Source: Nymphaea colorata (Eukaryota > Streptophyta > Magnoliopsida > Nymphaeales > Nymphaeaceae). From it: 64,000 nt of DNA. Shown here piece after piece: positions 48,612 to 61,500 of the stretch; within the stretch, counting starts at the first letter, position 1; every line of letters begins with the position of its first letter. The position numbers were made by a program, and so were the translations under genes. Location: the NCBI RefSeq assembly GCF_008831285.2, contig NC_045146.1:1824001-1888000 (forward strand), written 5' to 3'. The notes beneath the pieces are model-generated. The model did no database searches. It saw nothing but the letters and a program-made list of their open reading frames with translations, and was not told the DNA's origin.

Positions 48612-50416
48612 AGTGGATTTACCCAATGTTTTCCTTCGAAGAGTTGGCCCATTAAGCGATCTGATCCTTGAGGTTCCTCATCATCAAAATAGAGGGCTTG
48701 GGTAAAATAGTGCCGTATAAACAGTATGAGAACCAGACAATACGGACTGGTACAACAAGCGCCGTCTATAGTCTCCACAAAAGAACCAACTGGAAGAAGC
48801 CACAAGGAATCCCATGAGTTGCCCAGGGCCGTCATTAAAGCAAACAACAAAAGACAAGACGCAATATGACAAACCGTGTTCAGCTGCATTAAGATATAGG
48901 ATTATAAGAAAAGATTGGGTTCAAATTAGACCAAGGACTACTCCCAAGCTTGAATACGGAAAGCACATTGAATTCATTCTATATCCATCATCTGACAACA
49001 GAAATTCTGAATCTCATACATGGAATTTCTTGGGGGAAGGGTGATCAAGAGATTGTATTCAAGCCATCCATTCTCATTTCGGATGACGGTAGTCCATCCA
49101 TTAAAGAAGTGGTAGTTCCACTTTCAATAGTTGCATCGCCAGAATCCCAGATAAATAAGAAAAATCAATCTCCTATTCCTGTTCCCGTTCTAAATTAAAT
49201 CCACAAATTTGATTGAAAAATAAACGTAAGATCAGACTCTCCCAACTCCGATTTTAGATTGAACAAAATGTAAAATGAGAATCTCAAGCCCCACCCGGAT
49301 CCTTATTTTGATAAAACGTTAGATAGTAGTGCAGATGTTTTGCCATACCACTACCAGCAAAAGCATGCAAAATCAGATTTCAGAGAAATATCATCTGAAA
49401 TTGGAACCAAGCGTCCTCCAACATATTTTCCCATCTCCACTGTTGCCGTCTATGACTTGTCAGTTACAACTTACATATACACTGACCGAGTTCACAACGA
49501 AAGAGAAAACCAACTACACGACAATGAGTAACGAGATTATGCTCCAGCAAATGAAAAATAAGAGGAAGGATGAAGAGTGCAAGATCAAGGAGATCAAACC
49601 AAGGTCTCTGACTGTGGCTCTGACAGTGTAGCCTTTCTGAAGGAGAAGCTTCACCAGCCATGACGCTACGTAACCAGAGGCCCCTGTCACACAAACCAAC
49701 GTCCCCATCCTCTCTCGTTATCTCTCTCGACCGCTACTGCTGCTGCCACTGTATATGGCACAGGCAGTCCTAACCGTCAATCACATGCCCATGTTCAAGC
49801 GGGGATTGCATATTTTTTAAATATTTTTAAAAGGTTTTAATTGCTTATTTATTTTGGAATTCCACATTTATTTTTGGATTGCTAGAATTTAAGTTTCCAG
49901 GTTCCTTACGCGCTGCGCCAAGATGGGTTGAGTCTACAGATTATTTGCTCAATACCAATGTTACCAAAATCGGTCTCTGAATCGAGCCAAGTGTTTCAAG
50001 AATCGGCGAATTGCATTGGAATAGAAATCGTTTATGAATCCGATTGACTAAAAAACGTGTTTTGAATTTATTAAATAAAAAATCAGAAAAATAATTTTTT
50101 AGAAACATAAAAGTACAAATGTACTTTAAGAAAAATTGATAAAATGTTAAAAGCATAAATAGCTAGAATAAATTTAAAAAGGAAAAAAGTTAAAATAAAT
50201 AATCAGAAAAAGAAGCCAACTCCAACATAGCTCCATTAGACACTTGCATCAATATTTAGAGGAGGCCGAACTAGAAAACTATTTTCCACGAGGCACTAGA
50301 TATAAAGTTACTAAATTTTCAAGAGGCCATGGTGCTGTTCTGTCCACTGAAATAATGTTTTAGAGAGTGAGCTCCATGGGGCGTACCCCCCATAAGACCC
50401 CACGTATCTTCACCCT

Positions 50417-50613
50417 CAAGGGCGGAGGGAAGGGGGATCCGTCTAGGCCATGGCCCCACCCCAGTCAATGAAATTTTTGTATTTTACATTAAATAAAATA
50501 ATATTTTTTAATTGTACAATGTATTTCTTGTATTAGAATTTAGTTTGGCTCTACCCGAATTCAGAAGTCAGACTGTCGGCCCGTCCCTAAAGAAAATTCT
50601 GGCTCCGCCCCTG
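50417..50613. mobile_element. hAT-like MITE, 197 bp, with 8-bp target-site duplication
   Basis: Ends are CAAGGGCGGAG and CTCCGCCCCTG, i.e. terminal inverted repeats of the CAGGGGCGGAG type. The flanks TTCACCCT (50409-50416) and TTCACCCC (50614-50621) match at 7 of 8 bases, the 8-bp duplication expected of hAT transposases. The interior is AT-rich and non-coding. Related GGCGGAGCCAG ends appear near 16600 and 27704. Confidence 0.8.
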
Positions 50614-51614
50614 TTCACCCCTCTCATCATATTTTTCATATAAAAAAAACTTAGGAAAATGAGCACGAAAATCATACTTTCAGCTGTATATGTACACTTT
50701 TTAAGAGCTTAAAAGGCATGCACATGAATTTTATAACCAGATTTATTCTCTTCACTTTTTAAGCTTTTAGACATAAAGGTTGGATCCGTGGACTCTATTA
50801 GGTAATACTTGGAGTTGGAGAACTTGACAGGACCAGTTGGGTAGGTGCTGAACTGAAATAGTGTGTGCGCTCGAAGAAATGAATGAAAATAATCGCAAAT
50901 GGCAGCTTTTGTACAAAAACCTGTATAGTTAGAGTTCAGTCAAGCAAAAATTGGAAAACTTCAAATAGCAAAGAACCTAAGTCCAAAGTTTCTAAGCTGC
51001 CAACATCTTTAAAATTCTAAATTCTTCTTTGTGACAGAAACAAATGATGAAGGAAGTTAATGAAATTATTAGATAATAGTTTAAAAGAGTGAGGAGATGG
51101 TACCAACATATTTTTGTTAAAAATGAGAAAAATCAGTCATTTTGGATGGGGTTTCACCCGAACGTAATCTAAAACGTACCACGGTGTGTTCAAGTAGTCG
51201 GGTCTGACTTTGGACCCTCAACTTTACTTGGTCAGGGTAGCTAGTGAGATGAACAAAGCAGCAGAGAGCTCTTAGAATATGAGCAGCGTCAAATATATGT
51301 ACTTATGGTGCATTAATCTCAACCTTCTATCGATATGATAAAATAATTCACAGATAAACTTGTAAAGTAACCGTTCAAAAAAGATTTACTTCTTTACCTT
51401 CTTAAAAGTGTTCTTTACCTTCTTAAAAGTTGACTCTGATGAGCTGACGCCCTTTACAACCATCTATGTCAAAGTAGTTGAGAATTGTGCAATGCATCTG
51501 TAGTTTGTGTTATTTGTAGTATGTGTGTAAACTAATATTAGATTACGAAAATATTTATAACAATTTTCTTCTTGTTTTTATCTTACCCACCCATCATTGT
51601 GGATCATATTCATA

Positions 51615-52275
51615 CACCTCGGGTTAGATGGCTAAGTGATTTTGAAAAAACTAGAGTCATCATCCAATTTTCCTATTCAGCCATTTAATCAAAACCGTTC
51701 ATTTAAAACAGAACGATAGTTTGGAGAAAAACAAAAACAGGAAAAGAAAAAGGTGATTGGTATTTCAGCTATCTAATATTAGTTCACACCTTTTTCACAT
51801 TGTTTTTTTCTCAACTATTCATTTGCTTCAAATGGACCATCTTGATTAGATGACTGGGTGACTAATTTTCATATTCAGCCATCTAATCAAGACAGCCCAT
51901 TTAAAACAGATCAATGGTTGAGAGAAAACAAAAACAAAGAAAAATAGGTGATTGTTATTTTCACTATCTAATATTAGTTCACACCTTTTTTACATTGTTT
52001 TTCTCTCAATCATCCATTTGCTTTAAATAAACGATCCTTATTAGATGGCCGAGTGACTAAACAACCAGAGTCGTCATTTAATTTTCCTATTCAGCCATCT
52101 AATCAAGCCGTCCATTTAAAATAGATCGATGATTGACAGAAAAATAAAAACAAAGAAAAAAATGTGATTGCTATTTCCGTTGTCTAATATTAGTTCACAT
52201 CTTTTTTACGTCGTTTTCTCAACCATCCATTTACTTTAAATGGACGATCCTGATTAGATGGTTGGGTGATAAACA
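51615..52275. repeat. Tandem array of about three ~200-bp hairpin-forming units
   Basis: GTTAGATGG/GATTAGATGA-type boundaries recur near 51620, 51845, 52040 and 52255. Each unit holds GCCATCTAATCA...CCATTTAAAA...TGGTTGAGAGAAAAC, then the reverse complement of the same sequence (TTTTCTC...CCATC...TTAGATGGC). Each unit can thus fold on itself. Between the arms is the conserved CTAATATTAGTTCACA. Confidence 0.82.
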
Positions 52276-52523
52276 ACTAGAGTCATCATTCACGACCACC
52301 CAGGTTAGGTACCATCCATGCCCCATGGCAGGTACTAATTCAAGATAGGTTCCTGATGATAGGAATGTGATTAAGTTTAGCTTCGGATGGAACATGTACA
52401 CATATTCACTCATCCTCCAAACCGTCTTAATCTTGCCATTGATAAGAGTCGTGACCATCAGTCTTACAATCCAAGGCAGGTACTACTAATTCATGATAGG
52501 TTCCCGCTAGGGAAACTTCTGCA

Positions 52524-55500
52524 CTAAAGATGGAGAAACTTTTTCTCTTTCAGGCTATCAATAGTCTCTCTGAGGCTCACTTCTAAAGGAATAAAGTCGA
52601 TCCCCAATTTTTGAGCCTTCTCCTTAGACACTTGGTATGTAGGACGAAAAGGTTTGTCATCTGCACACCTAGAAAACAAGAAAATAATCATTAGCCATTA
52701 CCATCATCAGCAGACTGAACAAATGCCCAATTTTCTGGTTGAATTATGCGAACTATGCTACATAAACTAATGCCGACAGAAATAATATGATTGGTTCCAA
52801 ATGCCACTTGTTATTCCTTAACTAAAGCACTAAAAAGCAGCTGATTTCACTGTCGTCCTGAAGAGAAAACAGAAATCCAAACAAAGCAGCCTTCTCAGAG
52901 AGCTAGAGAGAGAGAGAGCCAGTAACAAGTTCTCATTGTAGGATCACATCAATGAAAACGACAAAACAATTGTTACCATGAAGAAATCATGAAACGATAT
53001 GCATTTCTGACGCGTACCTGATCCACAAATCACAAAAACAAGCATAGAAAATTGAACTACTTCGGACTTTCGTTGTTTGTCTAACATATTTGGCATCAGT
53101 CTTTTTCTCTGTCATACAAGTGCGCTTACAGCATTATTCAAAAAAACATGGTCGTTGTATGTATGTATATACACACACACGTTGTCCGCAAAGAACAAAA
53201 CTAACAACTAATATTTAATAAGCTGTTATCTTTATCAAAATTCACTTAAAAAGAAAGAAGGACTGTTAGTTGCTGCACCCAAACAACACCCGAACCACAC
53301 CCGCACTCGAGTTGTGTCGACTCAGGTGTGGTGACCTTTTTGCAAGAATCTGCGTGTTACTCGGGCTTTTTTTGGAAGGCACTGTGTACTTATGAAGAAT
53401 GAGATGTATTTTATACAGACACCATTTAAAAGCAACATAATTGTTTAGCAGCCAACACAGCCTAGTTAAGTAAAAATGTCAATATGAATGGGGATGACAT
53501 AATGCCAAACTAACATTAACCTGAACGACCAAGCGCCCAAAGTCAGAAAGCTTACTTTGCAGGAAACTTGTAGTATGGTAATAGCCCACGCAGAATTTCC
53601 ACTATTTCTGAGTAATGGTGAACCCTCTCAACCAAACAGTATCTTCGACTAGGTGAGGCATCCTCAAATGCTAAAATATGAGCCACACTAACGTCCTTGA
53701 CGTTAACAAAACCAAAAGATAAATTTGCATATGTTGGACTACCTGCATCCAGACGGAAACATAAAGAGAATCAATTGTTTGGAATTCCTGTAATAACATA
53801 CAACATAGAAAGAGTTCCGTTTAAATAAAGAATGCCTCACTTTTATCAAGAATATCTACTTAAAAATCCTTGTAAGCAGTCATTTTGCATAGCGAAATGG
53901 TATCATTATTACAGTCTCTTTCTACAAGTCCCTTAACACAAGCTATATGTTGATTGCACTTTTATACTTCCTTTTCTTGCTGCGCAATTACATACATATT
54001 TGCTGTTAGTACAGCACCTATCTCTATCACCTTCAATGACAATAATAATCCACTCAGTCTTGCCAGGGTTAGCAGAATCTCTGATACAAGATCAGAGCAT
54101 ACTTCCCTAGAAACTCACTTTGGAAGTGGAGTACTGCTTGCTCCGCTAAACATGATGAGAGTCATGCTCCTGGCATGCTCACATCATGACATTCTTACAT
54201 TTACTTTTACATTTCCTCCAGGCTTCTTATACCCACCATATGCTTCTCTTGCGCTTCCTCTTACATATTTTGTTTATTTTCCCTTAGACTTCTTCTAAAT
54301 TATTAACAAAATTTGTGAACCTCAAAACTCTAAATTAGTGCAAAAGGAACATTAAGACTAAACCTAGTTATCTAAGTTTTTAAATTTGATTTACTTCAAA
54401 CTTTTTAATTCCTTGAAATCAATAACTCTTAACCTTTTGTCATGTAGAATATGAATGTGTCAATTGAGTAGGCTGAAATGTGAATTTTGGGAGATACTGT
54501 ATTCTGTTGTTTATCAGATGGTTGCACGATTATTGCATATTTTTAGTGGACTGCTTATATGTGTCAGTTGCAATATTAAATTATACTGTTTTATGTTTTA
54601 AGTTCTCAGAAACAAATTTATAAATATTGTACTAGTTTGGGACAACATGAGACAGCATTTGCTTTTCAACCAATTTCCTTTTTCATTCTTTCAGCTATTT
54701 TTTTCTTTTACATGTTTTTGCTGTTAATTCTCTTTTTTATTAAAATTTACTTACAAAGCAACGTCTAATTTTGTTACTAGTTTGCTGCCTACTTCCCAAG
54801 TTTTTTTAAAGTCATGTTGCTTCTCAGTTCTGCATCCCTATTGTTTCATGCTTCCTGTTCCTACTGCAGAAATTTGGCATTAGCTCAAAAAGGATGAACT
54901 CTAAATTCCCACATTATCTCTTTATGACATCCTATTTATTATTTTTTTCTATTGGACTTTAGTGAGACAGCTAGAGGAGTAAGGACTGCTCATTGTCCAT
55001 AAGGATAGACTGATCAGAACAGTCAACCATGCTGTCCATAGTTTTGTCTAACAAGAAGCCAACCCTGTCCACAAGTTTAACTATCAAAAGCCAACTCCCT
55101 TAAATCTTAGAACAATTTTTGAAAGAGAAGATAATAGACATGCATTTCTCTCATCCACTTTTCACTCTTTTCATATTTCACTGTTTGACCATTCAACTGC
55201 TTCTCTTTCTAAGACCATAGAATACTTTTGTCCGACCATAAACATTGTCACACCTTGGTGTCTTTATGATGCTGGCCCAACTATAGGGCCATCCACTTGC
55301 ACACCCCTGCCGGACAACACTGGTTGTGTCACACAAGGCCAGTTGCTTCCAGCATTTAGAGTTGATGCGGTCCCAACTATACATGTGCATCCACTAGCAA
55401 ACCCCCTACCAGCCAAGGCTGGTTGGGTTGCACAAACCTTGTGTTCTCAAGGCTGCTTCCTGCATTTACTACCAGTTGTTTGTTGCAGAAGCATTTCCAC

Positions 55501-58500
55501 ATCTTATTTCCATTATCAATGCCAAGCATTGAACCATGCCTGACACGCACACTCACCACAGACTTGGCTGAATTCCAATTGCACAAGGCTAAGAGCAAGG
55601 ACCAACATGAGGTCATGTAGCATCGCACCAGCAAGGGCCGTATCGCTTTAACAGACTAAAAAGAGGCACATGCATAGATAAGCAAAACCAGTTTTTTCCA
55701 ATGTAAATTCACTACTAGAGACAGCTGACCATAAATTTTAGAAGTGCAAACGCGATTTGTATCAGATATCTGCATTTCTTTTTGCACAACTAGATAAGAG
55801 TCATGCAATCATGAGAGTGTTACTTGAGCTTAGAACAGGTGTCATGAGTGCCTCTGAGTTACATATAAACAAATTATATGCTATTTATTATGTGTATGGT
55901 TTTTCATTTTATTCAGTGCATGTTGGCACAAAGAGTACAAAGTGGGTGGGGTTAGAAATTCCATGCCTACCCTTTACAAAGTTCAAGATTAGAGCAGAAC
56001 TTGCATTCAGATTCGGCTGCAAAATAGGACCAATGACTACTCCAGGATACATCGAGACTATGTCCATTTTGTTCTCTTCTGCAAACTTCAAAACCTCCTT
56101 ATCAGCCAAGGTCTTTCCAAGATGGTACCATAACTGCAAGAAACTTGTAAGCGATTAGTGTAAGCATAACCAGACACAGCAAACAAGACTTGAAGTAAAG
56201 AACAAAATCAACTCATTTAGCTCAAAAAGCTGCTAACCTTTTTTAGAAAAACTAATTCCCATTAGATAAGAAGCAGACAGAGAGAAATTCATTTAGCATC
56301 ATGAATGCTACACAAAGAATACAAATAGAAATGGGATGATGGGTCGACCAAAGATTTGATGTTATATAGAAAAAAATTATAAGATGCTGCTAACTAATAA
56401 GCCAATAACAAGCATACACATAAGATGGTCGAGAGGCTTGATCTGACTTCATTTCGAGTACATAAAAGTCGGTTGAATGGTGAAACGCCAACTGGATTGG
56501 GGGCCTCAAAGGCATTGGATAAATTGGGTTTATCAAGCAATGGGTTCACCGATGAAGTAACGGATGTAATATGGCAGTCGTAACTTTCAGACAGCCTACG
56601 AGTTGGCAGTATACCAGACAGTTTGAAGAACGGCGAGATACTTTCTGTCATTGATTTCAGCCGGAATTGCTTCGTCGGGAAGGGTGCCAATGTGGATTTT
56701 TTGGCTCATGACAGAATGGCCATCATTCGAACAACACAGCCAATGGCCTTCCGTCGGCCTCAGGGTTTAGGAGTGTCGAGATCATGGACTCGTCAGAAAA
56801 TGGGTTCTACGATGAACTGCCAACAGAGATCAGGCTTTTCCCCCAAGTTGGGGCCTTTGAATGCCCAGGGGAGGGTCGGCCCTTGCCACTGGAAGTGGAA
56901 CAGCAATCGCAGCGATCGATCGACAATCACGGTCACCGTTGACCATCACAGGCATGGCCGCAGACGGTTCACACATGCACTTTTTGCAGGAACCATAACT
57001 TTTTAAAAGTGAGGAAATCTACGTGCTGTGGAATTGATTTGGGTTTGTGGCAGAAAGACCACTTGCATTAGTTATCTTCCATATTGAGTTTGGGAAGAGC
57101 TTCCTAAATAGTAGGGACATGCTCTTTGTGAAGTAGAGATGTTTTTATTCCATCAAGTTCAAGCAGGGGCTGAGGTAAGTGTGTGTTGTGTGGGCGTATG
57201 CCCACACGCCCATGCAGCCCATTCTAAAATGCTGTTTTTAATTATTGGATTTGGGTAGATTTGTGTCTAGTTATAACAAGACTCCGGTCACGGCCCCAAA
57301 ATCAATCGAAAATTTATGACCTATACATTTAGTACTTCATAATAAAAAAATTTTGGCTCCAAAAAATTTTGGCTCCACCCTTGAGTTCAGGCTCAGGACC
57401 ATATCTCTTGAATCATGTGATATGAGCTTTACCAAGAGAAACAACATGCAAAAGTTGCACAAGAGCTCCAAAGATATATCTAGTTTATGCATCTCATTGC
57501 TGATAATAAGCTCTTAAAAATTAAACTTGTTTGCAGCATCTTTCATGGTTGGTAATAAATTCGGGAAAAGAGATGGTGCCCAAACTCATCCTCCGTGACA
57601 AAATGATAAACAACAAGCTTACACTAGTGTTTGAGTAGAGCTTTTAGACCGAATAAGACACTAACTGAGGTCCGCAAGACACATACGGATGTCATGAATG
57701 AGGATTTTCTTCAAATTAAATGTTTCTAAAATTGTTCAGGGAATTAAAGTTTTTAAATTTTGACCAGTACTGAAATATTATTTTTCCAAATTTTTATATA
57801 AAAAAAGTGAATTTTTTTAAAATTTACATGTAAATTTTAAATTTTTTTTTAGGTGAAGCCAAGGTCCATGTGGGCTTCACCTTGGTTTCACCCCTAAGGA
57901 CAAGATTCACAAGAATGGGTTAGACGAACCTAGGAAAGAACTCATTCACAAGTCGAACTTTAACAAGTCTCATTGTTCACCCCAAATGCCCAAGGGGGAG
58001 CCAAGGTAAAGCCAGCTTAGCCTGGCCCCACCTCAATTTTTTTTAATTTACTAAAAAATTTCACTTGTTTTATATAAAAATTTTGAAAAATGATATTTTA
58101 GTATTAATTAAAATTTAAAAACTTTAATTTGGTGTGCCTCATGAAAATTTTCTAGCTCTGCCTCAGTGCATGCCTACGCTTTTGTAAAACATGCAGCACA
58201 CATGTAATACACATACAAAAGCGTAGGCATGCATCGAGACCGAGCCAGAAAATTTTCATGAGGCACACGAAATTAAAGTTTTTAAATTTTAACTAGTACC
58301 GAAATATTATTTTTCAAAATTTTTATATAAAACAAGTGAAACTTTTTAGTAAATTAAAAAAAATTGAGGTGGGGCCAGGCTAAGCGGGCTTTACCTTGGC
58401 TCCCCCTTGGGCATTTGGGGTGAACAATGAGACTTGTTAAAGTTCGACTTGTGAATGAGTTCGAGCCGAGTCATTTCCTTAACAAGTCGAGCTCGAGTTC

Positions 58501-61500
58501 ATGAGTCGACTCGTTCAAATAATCGAGATGAGTTCGAGCTCAACACGTAACTGCCGAGTCAAGCTCGAGAGTTAGTCTAGTATTAATCAAGTCGATGTAT
58601 TCAAACGAGTTTATGAGTTTGTTGAGTCTTAATCGAGTCGAGATCAAGCTCAACATGTAACGATGAATATCAATTATATTCAAACGAGTTTGTCGAGCCT
58701 TAATCGAGTAAAGTACCAACTCAACAATAACGTTGAATATCAATTATATTCAAACGAGTTTGTCGAGCTTTAAACGATTCAAGCTCAAGCTCAACACATA
58801 ACTGCCGAGTTGAGCTCGTGCTATTCTCAAGGTTGAGTCAAGTTGAGCTCGATGTTTAATTAGTTGAGCTGAGCTCGATCTAACTGAACTCGGGCTCGAC
58901 TTGGCCAGTGGTCACCCCTACTGGCATGCATGCAAAGAAAAACATGAAGTACATGCGCAAAGAGCTTGGGCAAACATAGAAATGCACAGATGAAGCATGT
59001 GGGGACAATCAACCTTTCCTTCCCTACAGAAATCTGCATCTGAGAACCAAGTTTCGTCAACTACCACGTCTGGATTAAAGTCCCGCGAACTGAAGGTAAG
59101 AGCAACTGTAGATGAAGTCACAACTACTCTTCTAATAGAAGAAGCCTTGGCACATGACCTGAGAACGTTTAGTGTGCCTTTAACTGCAGTATCAGCAATT
59201 TCGACCATCTGCTTTGGGCCAACAAAGTAGAAAGCTTAAGCAATGAATATCACATGTCAAGCTCTGATGATGGAAAAGACGATAACATATTGAGATTCTA
59301 TCAGGGAATTTACATACAAGAAATGCCAAACGAGTTCGAATTTATCAGAAAAAACTCATGCAGCAATAAACTAAAAAGTTTATAGAACCAAGATCAGCAA
59401 CATGCATTCCAAAAGAAAGTAGTTGAAGATTGGAAAACAAGATAAACAAAAACTCTTTGCACTGTGAAAACTGAAAGGGCGTTGAAGGGACAGCAGTGGA
59501 AAGAAAGAGTTACACCTTGACTGGACATCGCTAATGAATGATTAGTCCTTGAATCTGGACCTGGATCTGTACCAGATCCAGATTTGTACAGTAACTCATG
59601 GCTTCAAGCTGGAAAGGGTAGGGCCACAAGGGTTCATGGAATGATGCAGGATGTCAAAGATTCGATTTAGAAAGTCTACATCTTTTAGTCATTTCGAAGT
59701 TTTAAACAGCACTAATCTCACTGTCATTATCAGTGAGTAATTTAGAACTTGCCAATTTCAGTCCCAACTAAAACATTATTCAGTTCCCGAAAAGAGACAA
59801 GAGGTGTGAAATCCTAAAGCAAGAAATCATTGAAAATGGAAAAGAGGAAAGAGAAATAAGAAACCTGCGTGACTTCTTCACAAGTAGGGCAAGGAGTTGC
59901 TATGTGGAAAACACCTTCACATCCATTGACGGCGGCATCAAAGGCTCCCTCTTCATGTAGGTCAGCTTTGAACAAATGAAGCCTTTCACTGGCTCCTTCA
60001 AGAGCAAGCAAGTGCTCCACCTTCTTTGGGTCATCTGAAAACCAATATGTTGATTATGGACCAGAGCAAAGCTGCTAAAACAAGATTTCCATTTTCCAGA
60101 TACCAAATTATAAAAGCAACCAAAATCAAGTAGGGAGGAGCTTTTTATTAATTTTTATTCATTTGTTGAACTTCTGTCAATATTTCTGTGCTTCCTCTCT
60201 CTAATGTTCTGCAACTGTGCCCTGGGAGTTTCTGACATCTCTTGCTTTCATCTTCTTCTCCTACTCGATCCTCGTTCCCTACGTTCTTCTTCTCTTCCTT
60301 TTTCTCTTTCTTCAGTCTATATCTCATTATTATACTTCTGCACTGAACGTCTTTGCTTTCTGCTCGTGCAACCAGAGATCTGATCAAGGTTGCAGTTATA
60401 TGCTGTTGTGATCAGACTCTCATTGTGGAAGTTGTGTGGATGGATGAAGCACATCTAACTAAGGAGTAGAGACTTCATCCAAGTAGTCATCGCTCTCTGT
60501 GTTGCAGTCGGCAAGAGTTTCAATTGTGCTGGAAGTAACCACGCTGCGGTATTCTTAAGAACAGACGTCAAGGACAGAGCTGAAGTTATCACGGTAGACA
60601 GGTCACTTTCACCTATCGCCTGTGTATTTATTTAGAAGTTGTCGTGCCTATTTCTGCCTGGAGTTTTGTTGTGGATCTGTTAGGGAGTAATTGTTTGGTT
60701 GTGCTATTCGCTGGTATTTGTTTATAGGAAAGGCCCTAACTCGAACGGGTATGTTGATCTATCTGGTATGGTATGTTTTTTACCTGTACCAAAGAAATAC
60801 TCGGCTAAGTTATGCGGGTGCGCCAACTATCGTGGAGCACCCGCACCCACCCGATGTGGGTGCGGGTGGGGAGCAGCCTGACACGGCACCCACTCGATCA
60901 AAACTCCAATCATTCGAGTGTTGGTGACCCTACTCGTTCTTCTTTTCTTTTTTTTTTCTTTTTTTTTACCTCTCTTGTTTTCCTTTTTTTCTCTCTTTCT
61001 CTTCCCATTTATTTTGTTCAATAAAATTTTGAATTTTGTATGAAATTAAGAAACCTTGGTAAAAAAAATGTTTCATCTGCACCAACACTTGCACTTTGCA
61101 CCCATGTGACATAAATACGCAGGACAGTAATTGCTCAATACCGTGGTACCAATACTGATGTCATACCATGGAGACGTACCATGGAGACGGTGCGTACCAT
61201 GTGACAGAACATATAAATTATAATTCTTGTGGGACTGATTGCTCAATACCGTGGAGTTCTTTACTGTTGTTGCCTGGACTTGTTTTCTTACTGATATTGA
61301 TAGTAGACATGGAAGGACTCTTGTTTTATAAAAGTGGTTTGTTTGATGTCATGGCCTATACGGATGCTGAGTATGTTGGATCAGTTGAAGATAGTAAATC
61401 CATTTCTCGATTTGCTGGGAAAAATCTAATTAATTACTTGAAGGAGAAAAAAAAACAGTCTCTGGTGGTGAGATCTAGTGCAAGAGTTTGAGTATATTAT

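Larger units (their letters stand above)
41429..49708 (-). pseudogene. Phenylacetaldehyde reductase/CCR-like gene B, one-base frameshift in exon 2
   Basis: Six exons at the same positions and phases as gene A: 49600-49708, 47147-47315, 45694-45885, 44974-45136, 43114-43300, 41429-41567. Exon 2 is 169 nt against 170 in genes A and C. It lacks one base near the A5 run (T5 at 47304-47308 on +), so the frame shifts four codons into the exon. Everything else is intact: [19 protein letters not shown], the catalytic LWYALSK, and a normal C-terminus and stop. No alternative acceptor repairs the frame, because the required frame has a TGA at the exon start. It is either a very young pseudogene or a homopolymer sequence error. 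If intact it would encode about 319 aa with the same role as gene A. Homology is certain; loss of function is not. Confidence 0.85.
49709..52523. other. Intergenic: promoter side of gene B and 3' side of gene C
   Basis: No gene recognised. A weak TATA-like CATATACAG on the minus strand lies about 50 bases upstream of the gene B start. A hAT-like MITE is at 50417-50613 and a tandem array of hairpin repeats at 51615-52275. Confidence 0.5.

Noticed and set aside
51615-52275. CRISPR-like array
   Set aside because: Repeats are ~200 bp, self-complementary and lack unique spacers. The window is plant nuclear DNA.
56623-57006. 127-aa open frame in intron 3 of gene C
   Set aside because: No recognised domain, adjacent to transposon-like sequence, and on the opposite strand to gene C. 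Judged to be chance or transposon debris.
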